This document shows positions 11,763 through 21,062 of a stretch of DNA of 64,000 bases, in pieces. This stretch comes from Sedimentibacter sp. (GTDB lineage Bacteria > Bacillota > Clostridia > Tissierellales > Sedimentibacteraceae): the NCBI GenBank assembly GCA_018436705.1, contig JAHDLA010000016.1, forward strand, positions 1 to 64,000, given 5' to 3'. Position 1 is the stretch's first letter, and every line of letters begins with the position of its first letter. A program made the position numbers and the translations under genes. Under the pieces are notes generated by a model that worked only from the letters and a program-made list of their open reading frames with translations, was not told the DNA's origin and ran no database searches.

Positions 11763-13180
11763 TACTGCTTAATATTAAGTTTATCCATTTTATATTTTAA
11801 TGTTTGTCTTGGTATTCCAAGCAATTTTCCTGCTTTTGTCTTATTGCCGCCAGTAATTTTCAGCACTTCCATAATAATCTCTTTTTCTTGCTTCTCCAGT
11901 TTTTTCTTCAAATTATAATCATCTGGATTTAAAAGCGGCTTATTTTTGCTCGGATAATTATTTATTGAATTGCTATTAAAAATTCTGTCATATAAATATG
12001 CCGGCAAATGACAAATATCTAAAAACTCACAATCAGATACACTTACCATCGATTCTATTATATGCTTCAGCTCCCTTACATTACCTTCCCAAAAATAATT
12101 CAGGAAAAAATTCTCAAGCATGTTTGTTACTCCCTGAACTCTCTTTTCGTAGATGACATTATACTCATTTATGTAATAATTCACGAAAAGCAGAATATCG
12201 TCTTTTCTTTCTCTTAACGGCGGCAAAAATATCATCCCGCTGCTCAGCCTGTAAAACAAATCTCTTCTTAAATGCTTCTTGTTAATCGCTTCTAAAGGTT
12301 CTTCGTTCATAGCTGCAATAATCTTCACATCAACTTTCTTTTGAATATTTGACCCAACCGGCCTAAAGCTTCCGTCCTGCAGAACACGAAGCAGCTTGCT
12401 CTGCACATCATAAGGAATGGAATTCAACTCGTCTAAGAATATAATTCCTCCATTAGCTTCGTCAAATAAACCTTTTCTGTTTTCAGCTCCTGTATACGCT
12501 CCCCTGCACGTTCCAAACAGTATTGATTCAATTAAATTTTGTGGAAGCGCGGCACAATTTTGAATTACTACCTTGTCTCTTGATACACCGCTGTAATTTA
12601 TCATGGCTTGTACAAATACTTCTTTTCCTGTACCTGTTTCACCATATATGAGTGTCGGGCTTTCAATTTTAGATTTTTTCTTTGCCAACTCGATTGCCTT
12701 TATCATTTTAGAGTCATTAGTAATAATAGAATCAAACGTAGATTTACTTACATCGTTAATTAGATTATCAGAGATATCATTCTCTTCGGCATAAGTTATT
12801 TCATCATTGTAATCCGTAAGATTCTCAATTGTTTTTATGTCTTTTACTAATTCTACCGCTCCTATTATTCTTCCGTTTCGAATTAGAGGCACTGTTATAT
12901 TATGAGTACAGTACAAAATACCGTTGAAATCTTTATATTTTTGATATTTTTTAATAACAACTTGTCCCGTTGTTATACATCTTACTATTGAAGATGCATC
13001 TTTTTTAATAGATGGATAAATTTCAAATAAATTCTTATTTAAATAATCGTTATTGCTAATCAGGTCTGAATTTTCCCGTATTCTTTTGTCAAATCTTGTA
13101 TTGTATGTTACAGTAAAATCCTTGTCAACTACTAAAATGTAATCAAGACTATTAATCTTAAGGCCTTCATAATCTAACAT
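11762..13180 (-). CDS. Sigma-54-dependent transcriptional activator, PAS + AAA+ + Fis-type HTH
   Basis: 472-residue enhancer-binding protein of RocR-like layout. A PAS-like sensor covers about 10-120 (YILVVDKDFTVTYN). The AAA+ domain covers about 145-385, with Walker A GETGTGKE, sigma-54 loop GAYTGA, Walker B IIFLDELN and an RDLFYRL sensor. A C-terminal Fis-type HTH (NKTKAGKLLGIPRQTLKYK) follows. The key residues for remodelling sigma-54 RNA polymerase are intact. It is encoded directly upstream of, and on the same strand as, the grdE-like operon, so it most likely activates the -24/-12 promoter at 11617-11634 in response to the operon's substrate. Confidence 0.92.
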   Translation of the reverse strand: MLDYEGLKINSLDYILVVDKDFTVTYNTRFDKRIRENSDLISNNDYLNKNLFEIYPSIKKDASSIVRCITTGQVVIKKYQKYKDFNGILYCTHNITVPLIRNGRIIGAVELVKDIKTIENLTDYNDEITYAEENDISDNLINDVSKSTFDSIITNDSKMIKAIELAKKKSKIESPTLIYGETGTGKEVFVQAMINYSGVSRDKVVIQNCAALPQNLIESILFGTCRGAYTGAENRKGLFDEANGGIIFLDELNSIPYDVQSKLLRVLQDGSFRPVGSNIQKKVDVKIIAAMNEEPLEAINKKHLRRDLFYRLSSGMIFLPPLRERKDDILLFVNYYINEYNVIYEKRVQGVTNMLENFFLNYFWEGNVRELKHIIESMVSVSDCEFLDICHLPAYLYDRIFNSNSINNYPSKNKPLLNPDDYNLKKKLEKQEKEIIMEVLKITGGNKTKAGKLLGIPRQTLKYKMDKLNIKQ

Positions 13181-13212
13181 TTATACCACCCTGCCTCATC
13201 ATTTTATACTAA

Positions 13213-13695
13213 TTAACCTTCAAATATAACAATTCTGCCGTCAATTCTGTCTGACGATATCTCTAATATCCCAAAACTTTCTTTTCCGCATTTTGGCAAT
13301 ATTGTGCTTCCGGGATTAAAAAATAAAATTCGATCAATCACTTCATTTTGTGCACAATGTGTGTGCCCGTATATTACCGCATCCGCACCTTTTTCTCTTG
13401 CGTATTCTTTCAACTTGCTGATACCTGACTTTACATTATATAAATGGCCGTGAGTTATAATAAATTTTTTGCCTTCAATAATCTTATCTATTAATAGAGG
13501 CTTACCCGAAATAAAGTCACAATTCCCGGATACTTGAACAACCTTATCTATTTTAAGCTTTTCAGCAAATTTTTCAGCGTCCTTGTATTTATCTCCGCAA
13601 TGAATTAGCATATTAAATTTACCGTATTTTTTGATGGTTTCTATTTGAGCATCAGGAATAAAATTATGACTGTCGCTTATCACTAATATTTTCAC
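13213..13695 (-). CDS. YfcE/MJ0936-family metallophosphoesterase
   Basis: 160-residue calcineurin-like phosphodiesterase with the metal motifs in order: DSH (residues 7-9), HCGDKY near 32, GNCD near 57, THGH near 80 and YGHTH near 109. Members hydrolyse phosphodiesters in vitro; the cellular substrate is often unknown. The start is GTG at 13695 after GGAGGAG, which gives a 32-nt overlap with rdgB, so the two are translationally coupled. Third gene of the rph-rdgB-yfcE operon. Confidence 0.88.
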   Translation of the reverse strand: MKILVISDSHNFIPDAQIETIKKYGKFNMLIHCGDKYKDAEKFAEKLKIDKVVQVSGNCDFISGKPLLIDKIIEGKKFIITHGHLYNVKSGISKLKEYAREKGADAVIYGHTHCAQNEVIDRILFFNPGSTILPKCGKESFGILEISSDRIDGRIVIFEG

Positions 13696-14290
13696 TTAGC
13701 TCCTCCAGTTTTTCCTTTAAATTCATCAACGCTCTTGCTCTGTGGCTTATTTTATTTTTTTCTTCTTCTGCCATTTCCGCAAATGTCTTTCCGGTATTTT
13801 CAACTATAAACAAAGGATCATAACCAAAACCGTTACTCCCTCTTTCTTCTAATGCAATTTTACCGTACAGTATCCCTTCGGCGTCCATTTTACTCCCGTC
13901 TTCGAACACTACGGCAATTACTGTTTTAAAATGTGCTGTCCTTTTTTCCATAGGTACATTCTTCAGGTTCTTTAAAAGCAGTGCATTGTTTTTTTCATAC
14001 GAAACCGATTCTCCGGCATACCTTGCTGAATATACTCCGGGATCTCCGTTTAAAGCATCGACAAATAATCCTGTATCATCTGCTACTACTATTTCCTTAA
14101 CCAGTTTATGAAGTCCTTCCGCTTTTTTAAATGCATTTTCTTCCAGTGTTTTGCCGTCTTCCTCAACATCAAATTCGGAAAACCCTATGTCATCTTTTGA
14201 AATGACTTCAAAAGGCATATCTTTTAATATATTTTTAATTTCATTTATCTTGTGCTTATTACCGCTGGACAATACTATTTTTCTAATCAT
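13664..14290 (-). CDS. rdgB: RdgB/HAM1-type XTP/dITP pyrophosphatase
   Basis: 208 residues. It hydrolyses non-canonical purine nucleoside triphosphates (dITP, XTP) to monophosphates, which keeps deaminated bases out of DNA. Family motifs seen: SSGNKHK near 8-14, [12 protein letters not shown] near 70, GVYSARYAG near 90 and [11 protein letters not shown] near 150, ending with SHRARAL. It overlaps rph by 4 nt and yfcE by 32 nt. The rph-rdgB order is common in Firmicutes. Confidence 0.95.
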   Translation of the reverse strand: MIRKIVLSSGNKHKINEIKNILKDMPFEVISKDDIGFSEFDVEEDGKTLEENAFKKAEGLHKLVKEIVVADDTGLFVDALNGDPGVYSARYAGESVSYEKNNALLLKNLKNVPMEKRTAHFKTVIAVVFEDGSKMDAEGILYGKIALEERGSNGFGYDPLFIVENTGKTFAEMAEEEKNKISHRARALMNLKEKLEELSENISDKRQS

Positions 14291-15030
14291 CTTCCAATCT
14301 CCCTGCTGATTTCATCTCCCAAAGCTTCCCTTTGCAGCTTGTATAACTCCATGCATCCTTTTTCCGCAAGGGAAATTAAGTTTATCAAATCATTTTTAGT
14401 AAATGTAGCTTCCTCTCCGGTTCCTTGAACCTCAACGAATTCACCTTTGTCTGTCATCACAATATTCATATCCACATCAGCGCCTGAATCCTCTTCGTAG
14501 CATAAGTCCAGTATTGTCTCTTTATCTTTTATTCCTACACTTACTGCCGATACAAATGACTTTACAGGCATTTTTTCTATTTCATTTCTTTGCATCAGCT
14601 TGTAAAAAGCATCTGTCATGGCTACAAATGCCCCTGTAATTGAGGCAGTTCTTGTCCCTCCATCAGCTTGTATAACATCGCAATCTATCCACAGTGTTCT
14701 TTCACCTATTGCTCCTAAATCAACTACAGCTCTAAGGCTTCTCCCTATAAGTCTTTGTATTTCCTGCGTTCTTCCATCTATCTTTCCTCTATTAATGTCC
14801 CTTGGCTTTCTTATTTTTGTTGAACCTGGTATCATCGAATACTCCGCAGACACCCATCCTTTTCCTGTACCTTTTAAAAATGGAGGGACCTTGTCCTCTG
14901 CCATTGCTGTACATATAACTTTTGTATTCCCTGCTTCTATTAATACTGAGCCTCCAGGGTGCATTATATAGTCTCTCGTTATTTTTATTCGTCTTAATTC
15001 ATCGTTTAATCTTCCGTTAGTTCTTTCCAT
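14287..15030 (-). CDS. rph: Ribonuclease PH
   Basis: Phosphate-dependent 3'-5' exoribonuclease that trims tRNA 3' ends. 247 residues from the chosen ATG ([13 protein letters not shown]), which follows GGGAG by five nt. An ATG four codons upstream lies too near that site. Phosphorolytic motifs [24 protein letters not shown] near 80-100 and [19 protein letters not shown] near 125 are intact. Head of the rph-rdgB-yfcE operon. Confidence 0.95.
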   Translation of the reverse strand: MERTNGRLNDELRRIKITRDYIMHPGGSVLIEAGNTKVICTAMAEDKVPPFLKGTGKGWVSAEYSMIPGSTKIRKPRDINRGKIDGRTQEIQRLIGRSLRAVVDLGAIGERTLWIDCDVIQADGGTRTASITGAFVAMTDAFYKLMQRNEIEKMPVKSFVSAVSVGIKDKETILDLCYEEDSGADVDMNIVMTDKGEFVEVQGTGEEATFTKNDLINLISLAEKGCMELYKLQREALGDEISREIGR

Positions 15031-15150
15031 TTTTACTCCCACTTATATATATTGGAAATATTATAACCTAATATTATTAGATTAACAATAAATAGAAAAA
15101 TGTTTTTCGTTTTTTATTAAAAAATTAATGCTTATGCTCTCCTCATCCAC

Positions 15151-15179
15151 TTGACTTAAATTTTTTAGAACTGTATAAT
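15151..15179 (+). promoter_or_regulatory. Near-consensus sigma-A promoter for the degenerate EBP
   Basis: TTGACT, a 17-nt spacer and a perfect TATAAT. The predicted start point is near 15186, about 45 nt before the AGGAGG at 15233-15238. Confidence 0.8.
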
Positions 15180-15228
15180 AATTGATGTCTCAAATTTTAT
15201 TTATTTTATTGTTCATTCCGATTACGAT

Positions 15229-16566
15229 ATGCAGGAGGTGTTTATTATATACGAGATAACAGCTATCATTATAAATAAAAATAAACATTATATTGAAAAA
15301 ATAAATAACGTTCTTAACAAAATATCTGTTAACACCATTAACTGCAGTGATTTTGACGAAGCTGAGACCATATTGCAAAATGAAAGTGTTGATTATGTAA
15401 TATCAGATTTGAATATTTTCAATGAAGTTTTTACTATTAAAACCTTCTCTGAAACATATCACAAAACTGATTTGATAATTGTATCCGAAGGTCTTTTATA
15501 TGCGTGCGGAAACACTGATCTATTTCAGGGCGCTCTTGATTATATGGATTTTGAAAGTGAACTTCTAAAACTGCCTATAAAGATTCTCGAACATTATACT
15601 GATAAAAAAAACAATGACAGATTAAAAGAAGACTTGTTTAACAATTACCATCTAAGCAGCAAGAATGAAAAATATTTGAAAGTTCTTTCTCACTGTGAAA
15701 AAGTTGCAAAAACAAATCTCAGTATTCTTCTGATCGGAGAACCCGGAACCGGCAAGGAGGTACTGGCTAAATATATACATGCTTGCAGCCCGAGAGTGTC
15801 AAATAAATTTATAGCACTGCACTGCAATTCGTATACCGAAGAACTGATTGAATCGGAGCTTTTCGGAAAAGAAACAGAAGGAAGGTTTGAACTTGCAAGC
15901 AGCGGCACTTTATTTTTAAATGAAGTGGGTGCTATCAAAGAATCCACTCAAACAAAACTGCTTAAAGTGTTTGATACTAAAATGGTTTCTCGTATCGGAA
16001 GCAATCAGGAAAGATTGATTGACTGCAAACTTGTATCATCCACAAGCAAGGACCTTTACAAAGAAATTCAAGAAGGCAGTTACAGAGATGACTTCTTCTA
16101 CAGAATAAGTTCAATTGTAATTAATGTGCCTCCCCTTCGCGAGCGCCCCGAAGATTTGGATGATCTCATTCAATATTTTCTTAAGAAATCTCAGGAGGAG
16201 TATGGAATTGTAATTAAGTCTATAGATCCTGAAGCAAAGAAATTTTTATATACTTATGATTACCCGGGAAATTTAAGAGAACTTAAGACAGTTGTAGACA
16301 GAATGGTGGTACTTTCTATAGATGGAAGGATTACCAAAGATGGAATACCTATTTTGTTTAATATAAAAAAGGAAATTACTCTGCCTGATTCTGAAAGCTA
16401 CAAAAGCATTATTCCTTTTAAGGAATACAAAAGAGAATCTGAAGCAACTTATCTTCAATGGGTTTTAAACCAAACTGAAGGAAATGTAACTGAAGCTGCA
16501 AAGTTGCTGGAAATAAGTTCGAGACAGCTGTTTAATAAAATTAATGAATATGATTTAAAAAAATAA
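15229..16566 (+). CDS. Degenerate EBP-like AAA+ regulator lacking the sigma-54 loop (paralog of 21063-22427)
   Basis: About 440 residues, alignable end to end with the intact paralog at 21063-22427. There is a receiver-like domain (1-125), AAA+ (about 150-380) and Fis HTH (ISSRQLFNKINEYDLKK). Walker A GEPGTGKE is intact. The segment between ELFG and FELA is 11 residues shorter than in the paralog, so the GSFTGA loop is gone, and Walker B reads LFLNEVG instead of LFLDEVG. It is unlikely to activate sigma-54 polymerase. The only in-frame ATG (15229) lies before the AGGAGG at 15233-15238. The paralog's start aligns with ATA 15247, and ATT 15244 is also possible. A non-ATG start is therefore likely. 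Confidence 0.8.
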   Translation: MQEVFIIYEITAIIINKNKHYIEKINNVLNKISVNTINCSDFDEAETILQNESVDYVISDLNIFNEVFTIKTFSETYHKTDLIIVSEGLLYACGNTDLFQGALDYMDFESELLKLPIKILEHYTDKKNNDRLKEDLFNNYHLSSKNEKYLKVLSHCEKVAKTNLSILLIGEPGTGKEVLAKYIHACSPRVSNKFIALHCNSYTEELIESELFGKETEGRFELASSGTLFLNEVGAIKESTQTKLLKVFDTKMVSRIGSNQERLIDCKLVSSTSKDLYKEIQEGSYRDDFFYRISSIVINVPPLRERPEDLDDLIQYFLKKSQEEYGIVIKSIDPEAKKFLYTYDYPGNLRELKTVVDRMVVLSIDGRITKDGIPILFNIKKEITLPDSESYKSIIPFKEYKRESEATYLQWVLNQTEGNVTEAAKLLEISSRQLFNKINEYDLKK

Positions 16567-16605
16567 AGCAACGAGAAACCCTTATTACAGGGTTTCAGTT
16601 GCTTT
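16565..16605. terminator. Bidirectional terminator between EBP paralog and YkvI-like gene
   Basis: AAAGCAAC-GA-GAAACCC / GGGTTTC-AG-TTGCTTT, a long stem with T-runs on both strands. It lies between convergent genes. Confidence 0.85.
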
Positions 16606-16608
16606 TAT

Positions 16609-17694
16609 CTATTTTTTAAATTGGTATCTATTTTTTACACTTGTAATGACCATCATTATCAACAAAAAGATTCCCACATATCCGTTTATTACGTAAACAA
16701 TATTAACAAGTCTGTCAAATGGCACCTTTAATCCAATTATTGCGCCTATTACTGCCAAGATAGCTGTGACGGTTTTGAATTTTACTGTTTTTTCTTGAGC
16801 AATTCTGACTGATACCGTCCACAGTAAGGGAACTGCAGTTGTATATATTCCAGCCACAACTGTTAATGAGTACACTATTGCCACTGAGGGGTGAATGCCT
16901 GAAGCAATAACCAGTGATGGTATTTGCGATCCTGCTACTTTTTCAATGTTTGCAATAAGTCCTAAGGCTACAATTAAAACCGCAGCTGAAAATGCAGCCG
17001 CACCAAACACGGCTCCCATTGCCGCTTCTTTTTTGCTATTGGCACTTGCGCCCATGGATGACATAAATGCAGCAAGCCATAACATGCAAAAACCCACATA
17101 TGAACCTGCGGCATACAGCCAATTAGTAGATGCTTTCATCAAATTTAATTTAGGAATTATTTCGCTAGCCCGTCGCAATCCATCTATGTTTTGAAATATA
17201 GCTACAAATCCCAGAACAATAGACATAACTACTATCACAGGACCTATCTTGCCGATAATATCGACTATCTTCCCTAGTCCGAACACGACGGTTACTGCTG
17301 CTAATACAGCCATAATAATTCCGCCCACCGAATTAGAGATTCCATATTGTTGGTTTAATGTAGCTCCCGCACCTGCAATCATAACGAAAAATGACATATA
17401 AATGAACACAATAGAAAAATAGTCGTAAAACTTTCCTATTTTTTTCCCGCAGTAATATTCAAATATATCACTTCCTTTCGGAAACTTATGTTCATAACCT
17501 GTTGTTATAAAACTTACGCCAACATATAAAAACAAAAGGAATATAACGACTACTCCTGCAATACCTTTAAATCCATAAGAGGAAAAGTACTGCATTACTT
17601 CCTGTCCTGTTGCAAAGCCTGAACCTATTAAAAAAGCAATGAATGAACCTGCAAAAGAAATGACTTTTTTCATACTTACCGTATTGCTAACCAT
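16609..17694 (-). CDS. YkvI-like membrane transporter (APC-type fold)
   Basis: 361 residues from ATG 17694, chosen because TCAGGAGGAT lies just upstream; a longer frame to 17757 would run across that site. About ten hydrophobic segments with a first-helix GSGFATGQEVMQYF motif, typical of YkvI-like relatives of the amino acid-polyamine-cation transporters. It is the last gene of the grdX-grdE-grdB operon, 94 nt after grdB. The likely role is uptake of the reductase substrate (sarcosine, betaine or another N-substituted glycine), an inference from context only. Confidence 0.75.
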   Translation of the reverse strand: MVSNTVSMKKVISFAGSFIAFLIGSGFATGQEVMQYFSSYGFKGIAGVVVIFLLFLYVGVSFITTGYEHKFPKGSDIFEYYCGKKIGKFYDYFSIVFIYMSFFVMIAGAGATLNQQYGISNSVGGIIMAVLAAVTVVFGLGKIVDIIGKIGPVIVVMSIVLGFVAIFQNIDGLRRASEIIPKLNLMKASTNWLYAAGSYVGFCMLWLAAFMSSMGASANSKKEAAMGAVFGAAAFSAAVLIVALGLIANIEKVAGSQIPSLVIASGIHPSVAIVYSLTVVAGIYTTAVPLLWTVSVRIAQEKTVKFKTVTAILAVIGAIIGLKVPFDRLVNIVYVINGYVGIFLLIMMVITSVKNRYQFKK

Positions 17695-17788
17695 AATATC
17701 CTCCTGATTTGTTTTTTTATTAACAACTATTGCGGAAGGAATAGTCAGATAACACAATACGTCCGCATTATCTGACTATTGTGTTGTA

Positions 17789-19099
17789 TTATTCTTCAAA
17801 TACTGTTTGTTCAGTCACTTCTGTCTGTAAAGCTCTTAAAGCCCTTTCTACAAGTTTTCTTCTTAAGTTCTTGCTTTTTTCTTCTCCAAGGTTTGGATCT
17901 CCCAACGGGTACGGTATTCCTATGGCTGGTATTATTCTGTTCGCTCCTATGGTAAGTGATATAGGTACTACTGTACACATATGAACAACCGGAATTCCAA
18001 CTCTTTCAATTTCTTTTACCATCGTTGCACCGCAACGCGTGCAGGTGCCTCAGGTAGATGTTAGGATAACTGCTCCCACTCCGTCCGAAACTAATTTTTT
18101 GCTGAAATCTTCTCCGAACCCTTTTGCATTGCCAACGGATGTACCTGTACCTGTTGTGGCAATAAAGTAATTTGCAAGCTCTCCAATAACGCCTTCCTTT
18201 TCCATTTCTCTCAATACATCCAGCGGAACTACTAGATTTGGGTTTTCAAGTACATATGCTCTATCATATCCACCGTGAACGGTCATGAATTTATCTTTTG
18301 TCAAGCTTTCCATTCCGGTAATATCATATGTTCCATACTTTGTTGCACTTGATGATTCAATTCTGTCAGGATTTCCTTGAGGAACTATTCCTCCTGATGT
18401 TACAACGGCTACTTTAACTTTTGATATATCTTTTACGGCAGGATTTGGAGCAACTCTATCAAATACCGGCATAGGATATTCAGTTTCATATGACTCGCCT
18501 GCAACCTTCTTCAGTATTAAATCAATTGCTCTTTCTGAGCCTCTTCTTTCGTTAAAATAATTAACACGAATTCCTCTTTCTATATATCCTTCCTCTGCAG
18601 GTGATAGTATTTCTTCTTTATTAATCATTTTCTTTGCCAGCTTGCAAATTTTTGGCATTGCTTTTCTCATGTCGGCTGCCGAGTTTGCTGTTTCTATGAT
18701 GTACAAATCACTCTTAAACATATCTACTCCGGGATTTTCCTTGTACATACCCGTAACTACCGGAATTTTAAATTCTTTTTCAACAGCTTTTGCAACAGCA
18801 CCGCATGCCACACCATATCTGCCTGCATTAAATGCCGGACCTGCTATAAATAAATCCGGTTCATAAGGCCTTATCAAACTTAGTATTGTACTTGTGGCTT
18901 CATCGATATGTCCTCCAAAATAAGTATCGCCACATATCACCGTTGCCACAACCTCGTATCCCTCTCCCAGCCCTGACTTCAATGCAAGGCCCGGTCCAAC
19001 TATGCCTTCTCTTACTTCCGGCCTAATATCTGCCTTTTCTTCTCCTCCTATACTTGCAAAAAATTGATTTATATAATGAACAACTTTTATCTTTTCCAT
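17789..19099 (-). CDS. Selenoprotein B of glycine/sarcosine/betaine reductase, read through in-frame UGA
   Basis: Full-length 436-residue GrdB-family selenoprotein if TGA at 18050-18052 is read as selenocysteine (residue 350). The frame continues unbroken to the stop at 17789. Sec opens U-G-T-C-T-R-C (UxxCxxC). Other hallmarks are VHYINQFFASIGGEEKAD at the N-terminus, GPAFNAGRYGVACG near 85-100, and TSGGIVPQGNPDRIESSSA near 235-255. It would transfer a carboxymethyl group from substrate to selenoprotein A. ATG follows AAGGAGGGATATT. It lies 11 nt after the grdE-type gene. grdA, grdC and grdD are absent nearby, so it is a satellite module (grdB, grdF or grdH cannot be told apart here). Confidence 0.95.
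18023..18052 (-). other. Selenocysteine UGA codon with strong SECIS-like hairpin
   Basis: UGA at 18050-18052 is followed after 12 nt by a perfect 6-bp stem CGUUGC-GGU-GCAACG (18023-18037). The GGU apical loop recalls the GGUCU loop recognised by SelB in the E. coli fdhF SECIS. Confidence 0.75.
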
Positions 19100-19110
19100 A
19101 ATATCCCTCC

Positions 19111-20397
19111 TTAATATCCTTTAGCGGCTAGCTTGTTATATCCGTTAGCAATTGTGGAGGCTATCACAATTTGCAGTTCGGCCTCTATACTTCCGTCAGG
19201 TTTTAAACTTCCCTCATAGCCGCCTATCATAGTTTCTATGAAGTCGAGAGTTCCGATGACCTTTTCCATCGGCGGAAAATCAATAATTACATTTCCGTTT
19301 CCACAGGATACCAAAGCATCTCCTTCTTCAACCGCATCTGCCAATGACTGCGATTTTCCGTCCCTGCCAGGGAACTCATCTGTAATGAGAACTACTTTAA
19401 CACCTTTTTGACTAACTTTTTTACAGTTCATCATTAAATCGGTATCAGGATTTCCATATCCCTCTTCAGTTATCAAAACTCCGTCAAGTCCTAAAAATTC
19501 GCATAATTTTGCAGTCATATCTGATGACCTTTCTTTATCTGCCAGAAATACATTTTCATTTGTAAGTATAACTCCGATAAAGTTTAAATCTTTTCCATGC
19601 CTTTTATATAAGTCCTCTATTACCGGATTATTAAGATGATGGAAAGTTGTAACCTTGTCACAAGGTGCAACACAATTTCCACTCACTATAGCTCCATCCA
19701 TAATTTCCGTCGGATACATAAATGTGGGCACCATAACCTTAGCATCTACTCCGTAGTAGTACGTATCATGCAGCAGCCCCTGTGATTGGAGCATATGAAC
19801 ATAACCTATCTTAGGTAGATCCAGATATTCTTTTGCCTGTTCTAATATAGGCTTGGTTTCATAAGTAACGACTTCATCAGGCTCTATATTTCTTCCTGCT
19901 TCTCCGATGTAAGCAGCAACCTTCAAGCCTGCCATTCTCCCTGCTGCTTCATAATCATGGGTTTCAATGCCTTCCACAGGTTTGATAACTATACATACAT
20001 TGTTTGTCTCAGAAAACGGAGTATATTTTGCAGCGGGGCCTGACATATCAATTAAGCCTTCTTGAAATCCTACTATTCTGCCGCATGTTATTACCGTTGC
20101 TCCTACCAGTGCATTCGTCCTTCCGCTTCCTACCTGTTTTACTTTATTGATTGTACCCGGAAATATTCCTCCGCTTCCCGAAACTTTAACCCTTGGTTCA
20201 ATAACATCCTTAACCGGAGCTATGCGCACTGATTCACCCGGTCTGGCCAGTTCGACATCGGCAGACGCTATTCTGTCATCTTCAAGTACAAGCTTTATTA
20301 TCTCATCTTTGTTTACATAAAGCGTTCCTTGCAAAACCTCAGTCTTTTCACCGAACTGAACATCGCTGATTCTAATTTTTCCTAATTCTAATTTCAA
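19111..20397 (-). CDS. GrdE-type proprotein of reductase component B
   Basis: 428-residue GrdE/GrdG/GrdI proprotein. The predicted autocleavage site is Asn241-Cys242 in SGNCVAPCDK, with the Cys becoming the pyruvoyl group of the C-terminal subunit. The QEGLIDMSGPAA and LLHDTYYYGVDAK segments are typical. It pairs with the selenoprotein gene downstream and follows grdX, the gene order seen in glycine-reductase-type clusters. The ribosome site is AGGAGGTAGAAAG before ATG. The paralog at 10277-11560 is the closest sequence in the window. Confidence 0.93.
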   Translation of the reverse strand: MKLELGKIRISDVQFGEKTEVLQGTLYVNKDEIIKLVLEDDRIASADVELARPGESVRIAPVKDVIEPRVKVSGSGGIFPGTINKVKQVGSGRTNALVGATVITCGRIVGFQEGLIDMSGPAAKYTPFSETNNVCIVIKPVEGIETHDYEAAGRMAGLKVAAYIGEAGRNIEPDEVVTYETKPILEQAKEYLDLPKIGYVHMLQSQGLLHDTYYYGVDAKVMVPTFMYPTEIMDGAIVSGNCVAPCDKVTTFHHLNNPVIEDLYKRHGKDLNFIGVILTNENVFLADKERSSDMTAKLCEFLGLDGVLITEEGYGNPDTDLMMNCKKVSQKGVKVVLITDEFPGRDGKSQSLADAVEEGDALVSCGNGNVIIDFPPMEKVIGTLDFIETMIGGYEGSLKPDGSIEAELQIVIASTIANGYNKLAAKGY

Positions 20398-20438
20398 AAC
20401 TTTCTACCTCCTTTTTTATATAAGCCCTTTTTGTTTAT

Positions 20439-20828
20439 TTATATAACATTAAACATAGGGGTTTTTACCACGTTTTCAATTAAAGACAAATCAACTGTTT
20501 TAAAATCCTCTTTTATTTTTTCATTCCAAAGAGGCGTCTGTTTGAATTTTAAAAACTTTCTGGACGCTTCAATACTGTTTTCAATCAAGACAACAGATTT
20601 ATAATCGGTTTTTTTATTACCGCTCACAATTATGGATTTGTATGGCGTTTGGTTTGGCTTTAGGCTTCCTGACATAGGATGAGTTAAAAGTTTGCATCCG
20701 GTATGGATTAAATCTCGTGTCATTTCCAGAACATCCATGTAATTTCCATTTTCCATGTAAATTACTTCATAAAAACTATAATATTTTTTGAACACCTTAG
20801 AATTGTTTGTTATTATAATTTTATTCAT
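20439..20828 (-). CDS. grdX: GrdX family protein
   Basis: 129-residue protein with the GrdX pattern: an N-terminal IIITNN strand, a central VLEMTRDLIHTGCKLLTHP segment, then GSLKPNQTPYKSIIVSG. GrdX is regularly the first gene of glycine, sarcosine or betaine reductase operons; its function is unknown. Here it leads the operon, about 40 nt from a sigma-54 promoter and 41 nt before grdE. It confirms the assignment of the downstream genes. Confidence 0.88.
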   Translation of the reverse strand: MNKIIITNNSKVFKKYYSFYEVIYMENGNYMDVLEMTRDLIHTGCKLLTHPMSGSLKPNQTPYKSIIVSGNKKTDYKSVVLIENSIEASRKFLKFKQTPLWNEKIKEDFKTVDLSLIENVVKTPMFNVI

Positions 20829-20866
20829 GTGCCCTCTCCTCTTATATTTACTTCTACAATATTGTT

Positions 20867-20884
20867 AAGCAATATACATACCAA
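20867..20884 (-). promoter_or_regulatory. Sigma-54 promoter of the grdX operon
   Basis: Minus strand TTGGTAT-GTATA-TTGCTT with exact GG/GC spacing. The -24 C is replaced by T, otherwise a good match. It faces grdX; the intact EBP is encoded divergently. Confidence 0.78.
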
Positions 20885-20914
20885 CTCTTACGTTAGATAT
20901 AAATATTTTTTTGG

Positions 20915-20930
20915 TATTGAAATTTCAATA
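20915..20930. promoter_or_regulatory. 16-bp palindrome, candidate EBP site
   Basis: TATTGAAATTTCAATA is a perfect palindrome about 40 bp upstream of the -24 element, between the grdX promoter and the EBP gene. The AT-rich context makes chance possible. Confidence 0.35.
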
Positions 20931-21002
20931 TAGATAAATATCATGATAAAATATTGTTTGCTATTATTTTAACATTTTTAAAACAACAGTGAAGTTTTGT
21001 TC

Positions 21003-21031
21003 TTGACTACGAAAGTATTTTCTTATATCAT
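21003..21031 (+). promoter_or_regulatory. Sigma-A promoter for the intact EBP gene
   Basis: TTGACT, 17-nt spacer, TATCAT, about 32 nt before the ATG at 21063. Confidence 0.55.
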
Positions 21032-21062
21032 TAAAATAAGCACGTATATAGGAGGGATTCCG

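Noticed and set aside
17789..18022. Separate 77-residue gene downstream of the second grdB
   Set aside because: It is the C-terminal part of the selenoprotein, in frame after TGA 18050-18052; not an independent gene and not a frameshifted pseudogene.
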